In this document: piece after piece, positions 20,985 to 33,002 of the stretch
How positions within the stretch are numbered: position 1 is the first letter of the stretch
Layout: each line of letters starts with the position of its first letter
Assembly: GCA_004380135.1 (NCBI GenBank)
Contig: QXCR01000016.1
Coordinates: 248,001 to 312,000 of the forward strand
Length of the DNA: 64,000 nt
Source: Stemphylium vesicarium
Lineage: Eukaryota; Ascomycota; Dothideomycetes; Pleosporales; Pleosporaceae
Direction of reading: 5' to 3'
Notes under the pieces: generated by a model
The model's input: the letters and a program-made list of their open reading frames with translations, nothing else
Database searches by the model: none
Told to the model about the DNA's origin: nothing
Made by a program: the position numbers and the translations under genes

Positions 20985-22883
20985 ATGGCCGACGATAAAA
21001 CCGTCTTCGCACTGATCAGCGCTATCGGCTCAATTCGCGATCGACTGCGACAGGACATTGACGGCCTGCGACATATCCACAACCGCTGGAAAGACAGCAA
21101 GGGAACATCCATCAACCTCATTGCGCAGCTGACCGCGCTGAAATCCACCCTCGGTAACATCCAGGATTGGCTAGAATATGCCGTCAATGACCTGCATCCG
21201 CAGTTGCTTTCCGATTTGCAAGTACTCACGCACTCATGCGACGCGCTTATACGACACGTGAATGTTTTGACCAGGCGTTTTGGACAATCGGATCCCGGTG
21301 CTGTCGACTTTGCAGCCAAACTGAAATATGCCCTCGCTAGCAGGACCATGGTACGACTGCAGAAGGTGGCTCAACGTCAAAACGATGCCGTGAATTTACT
21401 TCTTGCGGCCTGTCACTGGTAAGTTGCCGAGCTGACCAGTCGCTGAAATTCCGATTCCCTAACAGGTACCAGCACTGCCCAGGCACAACGCAAGATTCTG
21501 CTTCACAAGAGCCGTCAGATCAGGAAGGAAGACGCCAAAAATCTCCGGACTCTCTCGCAGTCCTCCATGTGGAATGGTGGCTGCATCACCGGACTCACGC
21601 AGCTATCACGCTTCATCCAGTGGCTGCGACTCATCTTCCGTGTGAAGCCTTCGCAAAACGAACTTGACAGAAATGTTTCGCCAACTGATGAAGAGTACGA
21701 TCACATCGAAGCGATAAATCGATCCGAAGCAATCGATCGCGCACTGCAAAGGGAAGCCACCAATCTCCGGCATGAGACTAAGCTCGTCTTGGTAGGCAAC
21801 GTTAACAGCGGCAAGGACTTGATCATGCATCAATTAAAAGTCCTGTACGCAGAGGGTTACTATTCTAACCAAGAGCGGATCAAGTACCGGTTTCAGATAT
21901 ACCAAGTGGTGTATTCGCTAATACACTCCATCACCACTCTGCTACAAGACACTGGCGTTGCACTCCCTTCTGAGTTGAACCACGATTTTGCTACCTTGCT
22001 GAACGAACTAGAGGCCGGTAATGAAGGTATTACACCTGACGCTGTCAAGGCCATTGACAGGATTTGGTCGAGCCCCGAGTTTTCCAAGCTCTACGTCCGC
22101 AATTTCGAGATTGACTTTCCGCAATATGCACCTTATTTTGCACAGGAGGTTTCCCGCATAGCCAAGCAGGACTATGTCCCCAGTGAGGCTGACATCATAC
22201 GCTTGAACCAATCTATGCGCGGCATCAAGGAGCTGCGCTTTAACTGGGATGAACTCGACGTCCACCTGTTCAATATCAAGGGCTACGTTCCCGAGCACTT
22301 TCGCGAACGCTGGTTTCACCAACTTGAGGGAGCCACCGCACTCATCTACACTATGGACGTGTCCTTGTACGACAAGCCGAACCCCAGCCAACCGAACGAG
22401 TCTCTCTTGGTCAGCGAATTCGAAAACTTCGAAAGCTGGATCAATCAGCCTGGATTCGCCAATTCTTCCGTCATTCTCATCCTAAACAACTTCACACGCT
22501 TTACCGGAAAGATGGCATACTCCCCCTTGGAGAAATTCTTCCCAGATTACACACCCAGTGAAGTCGATCCCGAAACGTCCGCGCGTCAATACATACTGCG
22601 CCACCTCAAAAGCGTCAACCATCAAGGCCTATCTATTTACTCTTTCTGGGTTGATCTCGATTCCAGTGACAATCAGCATCTGTACTCTGCGCTCAAGACA
22701 ACGCTCGCGCAAATACAGCAGCGTATGGCAAGCGATGAAGCCTGGAACGCAGGCGACCCAGCCACAGACTCAGAGAGGCCCTCGACAAACGGCATGTCCA
22801 AAGTATTAAACCCTAGCCGGACCCTTAGTTTGGGCAAGAAGAAAAATGAGCATGATCGAATGAAGGCCGTTGGTCTGGTCTAG
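20985..22883 (+). CDS. Atypical G-alpha-like protein with an added helical N-terminal region
   Basis: Exons 20985-21418 and 21467-22883 (48-bp intron, GTAAGT...AACAG) encode 616 residues. Residues 1-150 are helical and resemble the N-terminal regions of fungal STAND/NLR-type proteins (inference). Residues about 245-575 follow the order of a heterotrimeric G-alpha subunit: K-L-V-L-V-G before the P-loop, a helical insert, D-R-I-W, then L-E-K-F-F-P-D-Y. The functional motifs have changed. The P-loop GxxxSGKS/T is GNVNSGKD (255-262), the DVGGQ switch is N-I-K-G-Y (414-418) and NKxD is N-N-F-T (485-488). GTP hydrolysis is therefore doubtful, and it may be a pseudo-GTPase. No N-terminal myristoylation site. 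Confidence 0.8.
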
Positions 22884-24115
22884 TCGAGTTTTGGCCCGTT
22901 GACCTATTGTGACCTCATAGGACGAGAGACATTTCATTGCGTTACCGGAGTGCGGCGTTTCTGAATAGAAGATACCATGGGGCTGGATTTGATTTCTGCG
23001 GCAATGGGGCGTCAACGTGGTTTTCACCCTGGCTTGCGATAGATAGAATCGGGATGAGCGATGATTACCTCAGGTATTTGACACGGCCACCACATGAACT
23101 ACTAGAATAACTTTTAATGGCTATTAGCAATACCTGGCTAAGTGTCGCCCAGCGGTTGAGCGCCCTCTCCATTTTGAGCACGAACACCATATATTTTTTG
23201 GCTCAGCAGAAGAAAGAAGAAGAAGATTGTTAATGCCATAAGAAATGACACATGGCTTTGTACAGTTTGTGATCGAAATGGCGGAGTGAGATTTTGTGTC
23301 GCGCCTGCTTACGCATCACCTAGCACCCTGCCACTATAGGCTAGTGGCTGACGGCCTTAGACCGCCACAAACATGGCCTCATCTCAGCTCAACATTTTCC
23401 CATTGCTGCCAGTTGCTCACAGCTCAGGTGATTTATTCATCAGTCCTCATCGCCACAAGGTCACCATGTGCATTTCCATGCGGCTGGCCACAGCCTAGAC
23501 GTCATCCATCGTTGCCTCGTCTGCTCACGTGGCCTCTCTTTCATCACGGACCAGGCTCGGGTGGTGTTCCGATATGAATCAGCCATCTTGACACCAGGCC
23601 TTGTCATCTAGCGTCCCTAATCCAGCAATAGGTAACAGCGGGTGGCGGGCTGGTGAAGTGGCTACGCGGCAGAGAGTCGCTATGCGTCGTGCAAATTGGT
23701 CCGCGGACATGACTAACACGCCCAGAGACCTGCCGTGTGAGTTTGAGATTTCTGACCATCACCTCACACGGCCTCGAGGCAAAAATAATGTCAAGACGAA
23801 GCAGGCAAGATGAGGGTGTGCATTACGTACACCTTCCTTTCGTAAGGTTTTGCTGCTATATTGGTAGTGTTTAATCAGCAAGTATCCAGGAAAAGCTCCA
23901 GCGGAAGGCAGACGGGGGCTGCATTCTCGTTTCGGTTAGCAGGCATGACCCGCATACTCACGGTTGGGGGGGAAGGCCCTCTTCACTCTCCCCAATGTAA
24001 CCTTACCGCATAACGATTAGGAATTGATCGGCGGCTCAAAAGCAAGCGTCTGCCAACACTTTTTGAGCGTATCAAGCACTTATCCTCGGTTTACCGAACG
24101 TGCGTTGCTGGCGCC
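22884..24115. other. Long intergenic region upstream of the bZIP gene
   Basis: 1.2 kb with no supported gene. Frames such as 23296-23577 and 23601-23813 are short and not protein-like. It probably contains the regulatory region of the bZIP gene, which often has long leaders. Confidence 0.4.
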
Positions 24116-24962
24116 ATGGACCCTCTTAGTCTCACCCTACCCACACAAGCCCGCGGAAGACGTCGCTCGAGCTCGAGACAAGCAGGAGACTGTGAAGAAG
24201 GGGCGAGCAAGCCCAAAAAAGTCAATAGCGAGATCCGGAAACAGCAGAATAGGATAGCTTCGCGCAATTACCGTACGTTATTCCCGTTACGGGCCTGATA
24301 CATCTTGTCTAATCTGTCTTGGCACAGGGGAAAAGCGTAAACGGAAGCTACAATACCTCCAGCAGTTGGTTAAAGACGATGGAGAGGATCGAAAGGAGGC
24401 TGAAGCTTCACCTGAACGGCAAAGAGTGTATGCGCGCTCCCTATCTGCAGACCACGACGTCGACTTTCCAGGTTCAACTCCATCGCCTTACCATGTGTCG
24501 TCCAACGACTTCGGTTCCATGAGCTCGAAGAGCGAAGCTGCACCTCCACCCATGCAGACAACCTTGACTGCTTCTTTCAGCAGTCACCATCCTGCTATCT
24601 CACAATCATATGCCACCTACCCGCAGAGTTGGATCGCACCCGCCTACTCTTCACCTCCACCTGCCCCTCAAAATCTAGGCTGGAGCATTCCGCCAGCTTG
24701 GATGTTAGGCTTCGAACACAGCAACCAATTTCCTCCTCACCACCCCATCTACCACCAAACCTCCAAGGCTCCAGCGCTCGTGGGATACAACCAAACGCAG
24801 ACTCCGCTACACCAGCCGCACGCGTACGGCACACATTCCAACGCAGACATGTACAGTTACGGCTCATCATACGTGTCTCAGCAACATGGTAGTCACAATC
24901 CAAGCGTGAGCATGCCGATGTCCGAGCATGGATACCAGGAATACTATCATGGGCCGCACTGA
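24116..24962 (+). CDS. bZIP transcription factor with short zipper
   Basis: Exons 24116-24272 and 24328-24962, intron 24273-24327 (55 bp, GTACGT...CACAG), encode 263 residues. The splice falls within the basic region and restores the R-x-x-x-N-R-x-x-S-R-x-x-R type DNA-contact motif (Q-Q-N-R-I-A-S-R-N-Y-R followed by E-K-R-K-R-K). The zipper that follows has few heptads (L-Q-Y-L-Q-Q-L) before a charged stretch, so it is much shorter than usual. The remaining 180 residues are rich in Pro, Ser, Tyr and His, like an activation domain. It should act in the nucleus as a dimer. The start lies in a GCCATGG context. Confidence 0.85.
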
Positions 24963-25359
24963 AGCTTGGAATTCTTCCTACGTGCCGATCATGGGGCGAA
25001 GGAAGTGGATGAACTGACAGGCTCTACGTCTTTTTGCGATCGGAAAGAAGTGGTTGCGTATCTCACAGATGCGTTCACGTCTGACATGGATGCTTTGTTG
25101 TTTCTTCTCGTCACAAGCACACAGCGGCGGCCACTGGTGAACAACACTCGGGACAACGCGGCAATCTTACCCCGAAAATCCAGGGCAAAAGAATACGTCG
25201 ATACGAGGGAGCAGCAACTCTAGACAAGCGAAAAGCGGACCGTGCCTGCTGGGCACTCAGCCACATACACACTCAGCCAAGCAACGCAGCATCATTCCTC
25301 CGCAGCGCAGCAACTATTCCTCCGCATTAGCCGCCCACCCAGCCCATTCCAACATACCG
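24963..25359. other. Spacer after the bZIP gene
   Basis: Contains the 3' region of the bZIP gene. A frame is open through 25140-25360 into the candidate gene that follows, but it has no ATG. Confidence 0.3.
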
Positions 25360-25691
25360 ATGACGGCAATGTTTCACAATCCCCTCCCTCCCTCCGACGA
25401 ACACATCCTTCCCGTTCCAGAAGAAGAAGAAGCCAACGCAACGCTTACGCCAAGCGCCATGCCACGTTGGAATCCTCTACCATCTCTCACGCCACACGTA
25501 TCGTAGAAGCCAAAGGAAAGAGAAAGACGAGGGAGGCAAAAGGCCACGTCGTCAGTAGTCTGCAATTGCCATACGGCAGAAAGATGGAGAAAGAGACAAG
25601 CTGGTAAGGAAAGCCGGGGCGAAGATGCAGAAACAACTAGACAGGCGCCCCCAGCCGCTCAAGAACGACCCGAGATCCTTCGTAACAGAGT
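25360..25691 (+). CDS. Candidate small two-exon gene, unknown
   Basis: ATG at 25360 opens a frame that reads as an ordinary acidic, Pro-rich protein (E-E-E-E-A-N, then P-R-W-N-P-L-P-S-L). It would splice from GTATCG near 25498 to a CAGTAG acceptor near 25558. The second exon reads as a charged helix (R-Q-K-D-G-E-R-D-K-L) and ends at TAA near 25691. Another protein-like frame lies downstream (about 25720-25790) and could be a further exon. Length would be about 90 residues. No family recognised and splice sites are weak; this could be chance. Confidence 0.3.
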
Positions 25692-26320
25692 AAGATGCAG
25701 AGTTTCAGCTATTGTGGGTCTAGACTTTGGACACGAAAGCTGGAAGCTGGCAAAGCTGGCGCAGCTCGGGCACTTGGATGAAATGTGTTGGTAAGGCAGA
25801 ATCACGTCAGCTGACGACGCGCCATCCATCATTACTGTGCAATGATGAGCACAGGGTGGGGAGAGAAGAAATGTTTTTTTAGCTGTATGAGGGAGAGTGT
25901 AGGGAGATTACCGGTTTGAGGAAGGAGCATGACAATTTCATGTTGGGGTTCTGCGAGTGGAGGGATGTATATGTTAAATTTTACACAATCCAAGCTTTGT
26001 CCTATTACCTCCTTCTCTTTTGATTTCAAAAACTCCGTGTGGAATCGAGTGAAATCAGCTTATTTTCTACATCTTGACTCCTACACACATGAGCAAGTTG
26101 AAAACCAGTCTTGAGAAAATAAGAGTTTCACTTTATTCATTCACTTCCCTCTTCTCTATCATGAAAATATCGTACAATAAAAAACACTAAACCCTACAAT
26201 GAAGAGGGAAGAGGCCGAACGGGGTTAAACGCCAATTCGCCTCGTTATGCATACATGCTTAATGTGCATAGACTCAATTCCGCTTCCCTCTTTCTCCAAT
26301 TTATCTAAAATTGACAATTA
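25692..26320. other. Intergenic, 3' side of YME1
   Basis: AT-rich from 25850 onward, including a T-run at 25872 and ACAATAAAAAACAC near 26172. No gene supported apart from the possible extra exon noted for the preceding candidate. Confidence 0.4.
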
Positions 26321-28626
26321 CTACGCAGGCAGAGGCGGGCCCGGAGGGCCGGATCCATCACCACCATCGTTACCGCCTCTTGGGGGAGGTAATATACCAG
26401 TTGGAAGAGGGTTATCTGGGATCTTGATGGGCGAATTTGGCATAGCCTTGAGGCGACCGGGAAGGTCTTCGCCCTTGATGACTTTCAGAATTTCTTCCTT
26501 GTCCAGAGTCTCGTATTGCACGAGAGCGTCTGCTAGCCGGTCTAGCTCGGGACGTTTGGATTGAAGGAGTTGTCTTGCGCTGGACTTTGCTTCGTCTATG
26601 AGACGACGGACTTCGTCGTCGATCAGGCGCTTTGTCTCGGGCGAGACCATGTCGTAGTTTGACTTGAAATCGACGTTGCCGAGCTTGTCGGAGAAACCGC
26701 ATGCTGTGACCATGTTGTAGGCCAGGGATGTAGCTTGCTGAATGTCGCCAGAAGCACCATCGGCTACATTGTCTGCACCAAAAACGATGTCTTCTGCCAT
26801 CTTGCCACCCATGCATATCTGCAACTGGCGAATGTACTGTTTGCGAGTGTGATGATGCTCTTCCTGAGGAAGGAAGAAAGTAATACCAGCAGCGTGACCT
26901 CGGGGAAGAATGGTGGCCTTGTGTACATCGCTGAAGCCCGTTGTGAAGAGACCTACAAGTGCGTGGCCGCCTTCATGGTATGCAGTGTGGATCTTGTCTT
27001 GAAGCGGAACGGCGCGAGTCTTCTTCTCAGAGCCCATTGTAATGTTGTCCTTGGCCCATTCCATATCGTGCAGGGTCACGAACTTGGCTTGGAGTTTGGA
27101 AGCACGGATAGCGGCCGAGTTTGCAAGGTTCTCGAGTTCAGCACCGGAGAAGCCAGGAGTGCCACGAGCGATGGTGGAGAGATCGATGTCGGGAGAAAGG
27201 CGAATCTTTTTGGTGTGGTACTTGAGGATGGCCAATCGTCCACCAACGTCAGGAAGGTCGACTTGGACGTGGCGATCAAAACGACCAGGACGGAGCAGAG
27301 CCTTGTCCAAGAGTTCGGGATGGTTGGTGGCAGCGATGAAGATGACACCAGTGCTTTGGTCGAAACCATCAAGATCATTGAGAAGTTGGTTGAGAGTTTG
27401 GCGGTGGTAGCTGGCGTCGCGGGAGTTGCGTTTTCCACCTACAGCGTCCAGCTCGTCAATGAAGATGATAGCTGGCGCCTTGGAACGCGCAGTAGAGAAG
27501 AGTTCGCGGACTCGCTTGGCTCCAACACCGACGTAGACTTCGTCGAATTCAGATCCAGACATGTAGAAGAAGGGAACACCAGCCTCTCCGGCGCAAGCAC
27601 GAGCAAGCAGAGTTTTACCAGTACCAGGAGGGCCAACGAGAAGGACACCCTTGGGGAGCCTGCCACCGAGCTTGTTGTACTTGTCCGGGTTCTTGAGAAA
27701 GTCGACTACGTCTAGGAGTTCTTCCTTGGCCTCGTCGCAACCGTGCACGTCACTGAAGCGGGTGTTTTGCTGCTCTGGGCGGACCTCGGCGGAGGTGTTG
27801 CCTCCAACCTTCTTGAGCACGCCACTGGTCTCGACGAAGAGGGTGATGAGGACGAGGGAAACGTAGGCAGCCAAGGCGAAGCCGCAGATAAAGCGGACCC
27901 ACTTGAAGATGACGGAGGTTAGCGATTCTTCGACGACGACATAGACGGGGTCCGTCTTCTGGCCGCTGCCGCCCTTAGAGCTGGCGACCTGGGCACCGTT
28001 TGCGTTGGCACCAACAGCCTGAGTGATGGCCTGTCGAGTTTCCGATGTGAATCCTTGGTGGGCACCACCTTCCTGTCCTGTCTTTTGCAAGGCCTGGTTG
28101 TAGAGCTTGTCCACTACGTCGTTTGTGGCGAAAAGGCCTGTGTTGTACCGGTTGATGATGATCTGGGGCATGTTGGCGCGCATGAGGGCAGAGTAGAAGG
28201 TGGCCTGGGACGAGGCGCTCTTGGGGTGCTGGTTGGCAGCCTCTTCCAGTCGCGCGAGTTGTTGGTTAGAGGGACCGCCGAAGAGCGAGCGTTGTTGCGA
28301 GAGATTCAATCCGAGCATTCCGGGCTTGGAGAGCTGGCGGAGGTGCGAGAGAGGGCCGTTGCGGGACATGGTCGAGTATTGCCGCGCCTTGAGCAAGGCG
28401 AACGGCGACGTGCGAGCGAGAGGGTTGCATAGTCCGAGTCGCGGTGCTGCAGAGAGTCGTACTATCGAGGCTCCCCAGGGATAGGGCAGCACTTTTGACA
28501 TGGCGGGCCACAGTTCGGTCGTGACAGATGCCATCTTCTGCATGTTTATTAGCAACCAGTCAATGACGCGATGTCGCACCTCGTGGCAATTCGTACCTGG
28601 GCAGCGCCGGCCGCGTGGGAGGCCAT
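26321..28626 (-). CDS. YME1: Mitochondrial i-AAA protease, FtsH family
   Basis: A 30-bp first exon (28597-28626) joins 26321-28537 across a 59-bp intron (28538-28596) with a GCTAAT branch site, giving 748 residues. This replaces an alternative start inside the intron. The N-terminus is basic and has an R-Q-Y-S-T site consistent with presequence cleavage. One membrane helix lies near 223-247, then the AAA domain: Walker A GPPGTGKT (312-319), aromatic pore loop Y-V-G-V-G, Walker B I-I-F-I-D-E, and an SRH. The M41 protease motif is HEGGH (531-535). A single TM helix before the AAA domain fits the i-AAA (Yme1) type, which degrades inner-membrane and intermembrane-space proteins. The C-terminus is Gly/Pro-rich. 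Confidence 0.95.
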
Positions 28627-29034
28627 GGTGGGTGGTATTGCAGCGGCAGAGGCCGCGAAGAGATGCAGGATACCAGATACAGGGGAAAAGATGGGTGGGC
28701 GCAGGTGGTTGCGAAGTCGTGGCGGCGAGCGGCCACTAGACGTTGATGGTGAGGACTATGGAAAGCGGCAGAATGGGCCAGTGCGCGTCCATCATCGTGG
28801 ACCCTTGCATGACATGGTGGCCTCTTTGGATGACATAATCACGCCTCCACCACTCTGCCTGGCGTAGCAGTAGTGCCAGTGCGTATCTGTGAGGGGCCCT
28901 TATGCTCTTGGACTCTCTTGCAGCAATGCGCGGGGCGGGCTTCTGGACCGGATGCATACACCTCGGTTGGCGGGGTTAGGGGACTACAACATACATGTAC
29001 TTGGCTTGATCAACATTTGCTCTGCACCGCAATC
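28627..29034. other. Divergent promoter between YME1 and the RraA-like gene
   Basis: 408 bp between divergent start codons. No repeat or open frame of note. Confidence 0.4.
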
Positions 29035-29798
29035 ATGGCATCACCAAAGTGGAAGAAGCTCTATGAATATGCAGCATGCGATGTACGCCGTATCTACTTG
29101 TATCTGATGCTCACATGATTTAACCAGTACAGCTTGCGGATGGTCTGCTCAAGCTTCACGTCCCGGGCGCGGGCTTCCTCGCCGATCTCAGGCCTCTGCT
29201 CCATACTGCCAGCATTTCCAAGCCCGAAGCGAGAAAGGTGCTCGCGCCTGCATCGACCTTTCTCATGATCCCCAAGGCGACGGCGTCGTTCCCCAACCCA
29301 CCACAGCTGCCTGGAGGTATGCCGGCCTCGAATCTCTCAGACTCCAGACCATATGCAGATTATACGGAGAAGGGCACCATTGTTATCATAAGCCAACCCC
29401 CTGGTCAATCGTGCGCCGTCGTCGGGGGCATCATGGCAGCTCGCATGCAGCATCTCGGTGCAGAGGGCATCGTGGTCGACGGGCGGGTACGGGACATTAC
29501 TGCTCTAAATCAGACCAGACTGCCCATCTGGTCCAAAGCAACGTCAGTCATCGGTGCGGGGGCCGAGACAAAATTTCATGCGCACAATGTGCCTGTCAAA
29601 ATCGGGGAGACGGTGGTCGAGGCGGGCGACATCATCATGATAGACCCGTTTGAGAACGGGGTGGTGGCGGTACCGCAAGCCAAGGTGGACGCGCTACTCG
29701 AGCTGCTACCGACGCTGGTCGAGGCCGACGAGAAGGTGACGGCAGACGTCGGGAACGGTGTTAGTGTAGAAGAAGCGTTCAAGCGACATCGCAAATAG
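29035..29798 (+). CDS. RraA-like / HMG-aldolase-type protein
   Basis: Exon 1 is 29035-29082 and exon 2 29133-29798, with a 50-bp intron (29083-29132, GTACGC...TACAG). The product has 237 residues. It follows the RraA fold: L-A-D-G-L-L-K-L after the splice, a G-G-I-M-A-A-R segment near 114, and the signature V-D-G-R-V-R-D (132-137), where Arg and Asp contribute to substrate and divalent-metal binding. Fungal members act as 4-hydroxy-4-methyl-2-oxoglutarate aldolases or oxaloacetate decarboxylases; the bacterial namesake regulates RNase E. Enzyme activity here is inferred from the family. Likely cytosolic. Confidence 0.85.
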
Positions 29799-30006
29799 TT
29801 GGCTGTAGATAGCAAAATGAAGCCAGTGACATTGCTCACAATTAGATGACGCCGGCTAAGCCATAGACGCGGTCCGTGCACCGTCCATTTTCGCGATCCC
29901 GGGCTTCCAACGAGCCATTGAAGCTCTTGACCAAATCATCACCTCCAGCCCTCCGCACCACCCGCATCCCAACTCGAGGACCGCCAATTGCCCCGGAGCA
30001 TTCACA

Positions 30007-30643
30007 ATGGGAATCACCGACTTCTTCACCGACGTCTGGGAGACCTTCTCTCACCCCTCGGCCGACGCCGACCACCCCGTCCAAGGTGGCTCCAGCACCC
30101 AATCGCCCGCTTCCGGCACCGACGAGGAGGGTGGCGAGGAGGCCGAGGCCAACAAGCAGGACGCAAAGAAGGGCGGCGACTCGGGCGAGCAGGGACACAA
30201 GCCCTCTGACGACGCCGAGGATGAGCCCGAGGAGGAAGAGGACGAGGAGGAAGTGCCAGACCCAAAGGAAGTGCTTGAGAAGGGTGAGTGAGGACATATC
30301 AGGACATCCATTTCTTGGCGATTAGATTTGGATCCAGCGGTGGGCGATGAGGAATTCACGTGGCCTGGATTTGAGATGGGACAGACGCATGCTAACACCA
30401 TCCTCCAGAATGCGCCGAATCCAAGGAATGCCACGGCCCCAAGCACCACTACGACGAGTGCGCCCAACGGGTAACAGGCCAAATTGAGAGCAACGGCAAG
30501 GCTGACGAGGACTGCGTTGAGGAGTGTACGTCTCACATATTGATTCTGCCTCATAACTTCCTTCTAACCCCACCACAGTCTTCCACCTCGCCCACTGCGC
30601 AACCCAATGTGCCGCCCCCAAGCTCTTCGCTCAGCTCAAGTAA
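30007..30643 (+). CDS. QCR6: Cytochrome bc1 complex hinge subunit (complex III subunit 6)
   Basis: Three exons, 30007-30283, 30409-30525 and 30579-30643; introns are 125 and 53 bp. The 152-residue protein starts with a short amphipathic segment (MGITDFFTDVWETF). An extended acidic region of Glu and Asp runs to about residue 88. The C-terminal hinge domain has Cys pairs in two helices (E-C-A-E-S-K-E-C and H-C-A-T-Q-C), matching the UCR_hinge family. The acidic region of Qcr6 helps dock cytochrome c at complex III in the inner mitochondrial membrane. Splicing restores an uninterrupted Cys pattern, which confirms the exon model. Confidence 0.9.
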
Positions 30644-30995
30644 ACCGATCTACCCTCAACCATAGACAAACACTCTCCCGTACCAGCGTATAGATAGTGC
30701 ACAAGGGGTCAGCCATTCGTGTTGCATGCAAAGCCATCAAGACTGTCATGCATGACTGTATATAGCAAAGTCATGTTTAGAAATATCACTGTACTTCTAT
30801 CCCCGTCGTCGAGATGACGTTATATCTATCTTATGCGGACATGAATTCTACGTGGTAATGATGAGAAAAGAGAGAGAGAGAACCCGACAGATATTCCTGC
30901 CAAGGAAATCTCCCAAAGATTCAAAGAGATCCATCGACTTCATCATCGTCATCATCGTCATCAAAATCGTCACCAGAACCCACATCCTGCAAGAG
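30644..30995. other. Intergenic, convergent 3' regions
   Basis: Between QCR6 and the MFS gene, which converge. A purine-rich AGAGAGAGAGAG run lies at 30870-30882 and a TCATCATCG-type microrepeat at about 30938-30965. No gene. Confidence 0.4.
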
Positions 30996-33002
30996 TCACC
31001 TCTCTGTCCCCTCCACGCTCTCCTCCCCGTTCGTCCCCACACTCTCCCCATCAATATCCCTCTTCAACCTCCCCTCTCTACTTTGCAAACCCAGCCTCTT
31101 GGCCCCCAACACAAGCGGCAATGGCAACACAACAAGCGCAACGATCGCCTGGAAAACAAGCGCCCAATACATATGCCCCGGCGGCCTATCCCCACCCGCC
31201 GCTTCGCCCCTCCCCGCCTCCCTCACAGACTGCAAATCCACAGGCCTACTATCCTTCAGCGCCGTCATAACGACGATAAAAACGCCACCAAACAACTGCC
31301 CGCCCACCCAACAAATCGTCGAACTAACCTCCGGACTCGCCGGAAAGCTAATCTCAACCAGATACTCCAGCGCCACCGGAAGCAGCGAAAAGGAACTCGC
31401 ACCCAACACGGCACTAAGCACATACGGCGCCGCAATCGTCCGTGTCTGCGGCGCCCAGATCATAGCCAGATAAGACACCGCGACAAGCGGACACAGCACC
31501 TTGATGCCCCGCAGATACGCGTGCGTACGATCGATGACCGGGGAAACAAGCGCGCAAATTACTAATCCAACGACGATCAGCACCGCGCCGCAGATCCCCG
31601 CTTCATCCTCTGTGTATCCGTATGGATACAGGATCTGGTTTAATAGGCTAGAGAAGGCGTTGAAGAGGCCGACGTAAGCGCTGAAGGTTAGGAAGATGAT
31701 GTAGAAAGGGGGGCTGCGCAGCATCAAGGACAAGGAGGTTAGGATGGGTGTTTTTGAGAGAGTGGATGAGGCTGTGGGCGGGGTTGGAGGTGTGGACGGG
31801 ATGAAGAGGGTGGGGATGCTGGCGACTGTTGCGATGATGGAGATTGTGAGGACGGTTTTGGGGACGGAGCCTAGGAAGGGGTTGATAAGGGATGCGAGCT
31901 GTGGATCTAGTCAGCGAAAATGGCTCTTGAAGGGAGCTTTTAGAGATGGGGAGTGTGGGGCGGATGGGTTAGGGGAGGAGCATAGGGCTTCCCAGACATC
32001 GCCTGTTCTTCCATCCCGAGTACCTCATCCAAGAAACCCCCATTCGAATCGATTTTCAGTCGAACAGGAGAAGAGAAGAAAAGTCAAAACTCACAGCAGC
32101 CCCGAACGGATTCGCCAAACTCGCCACGGCCGTCGCTCCAATCCGTCCCCGTTCAGTAAACCACATATCGCTATACCGCGTCGGCGCCGCGAGCACAAAC
32201 GGCTGCGCCAACCCCGTCACTATCTGCCCCACCATCACAACCCCAAAGTTACCCCCATTTGCCCTCGTGCCCGCATACCGGATCCAGTTCCCCACTAGCA
32301 GCAGGCCCGAGGCGGCGAGCAAAGCTGGTTTGGGTCCGTGATGTAGCAGGTAAATTGTAACAGGGCACGAGACGGCGAAGGCGAAGAGGAAGGCGGTTGA
32401 GAGCCAGTTTATTGCGGATTCGGAGACGTTGAAGTAGAGGGAGGAGGTTGTGGATATGGGGGCGAATGTTAGCCACTGTGGGGGGTTTTGTTAGCGGGTG
32501 TGTATATAGGGAGGGAAGAGGGAGGGGAGTTGTTGGTGTGCGGTTGTGTGGTAGACATGGTAATGCTTATGTGCGTTCCCCCATATTTCAACCACATTGA
32601 TCGCTTTCGATCCGATCGTACCAAGGACAGAAAGATGGCCAGGAAAACATGAACAGCGAGGGAGAGAGGAGGAGCATCAAGACTTACATCCCAACTAACA
32701 ACAATATTCAACAGCACCAGCTGTGCCAATCCCACCCACCGTCTTTTATACACCTTGTAATGCGCATGACTATAACTCTGCCTCTTGCTCCCTTTTCCAA
32801 GCTTTTTCTTCCACCGCGCTGCCACACCGCGCTGTGCACCTTCTGCATCCAGCTCTGCGTCTCCCACGTTTCCATCTCTTCCAAAGGCCGCGCCGTGCGA
32901 CGAAGATCCGGCGACTGCGGCGTCGTGTTCCACGTCTTCGGCAACATGCGCGGCGTTCTTTAGCATGCTGTCGTGCGTGCGCGTATGCGACAAGTCGGCC
33001 AT
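30996..33002 (-). CDS. MFS transporter, SLC49/FLVCR-like
   Basis: Three exons, 32688-33002, 32095-32475 and 30996-31898, with unusually long introns of 212 and 196 bp; all junctions are phase 0. The product has 532 residues. The first 80 are soluble and rich in Ala, Asp and Gly. About twelve hydrophobic helices follow, beginning with R-R-W-V-G-L-A-Q-L. Motifs such as I-N-W-L-S-T-A-F-L and G-N-W-I-R-Y-A-G match the SLC49 branch (FLVCR heme/choline transporters, DIRC2). The domains on either side of the central linker are joined by introns 1 and 2. The tail is hydrophilic and charged. The substrate is unknown; location probably plasma membrane or vacuole. Confidence 0.8.

Noticed and set aside
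26735..27715. A 326-codon open frame on the plus strand
   Set aside because: It lies fully antisense to the conserved YME1 coding region, whose motifs are clear on the minus strand; the plus frame is a by-product of its codon pattern.
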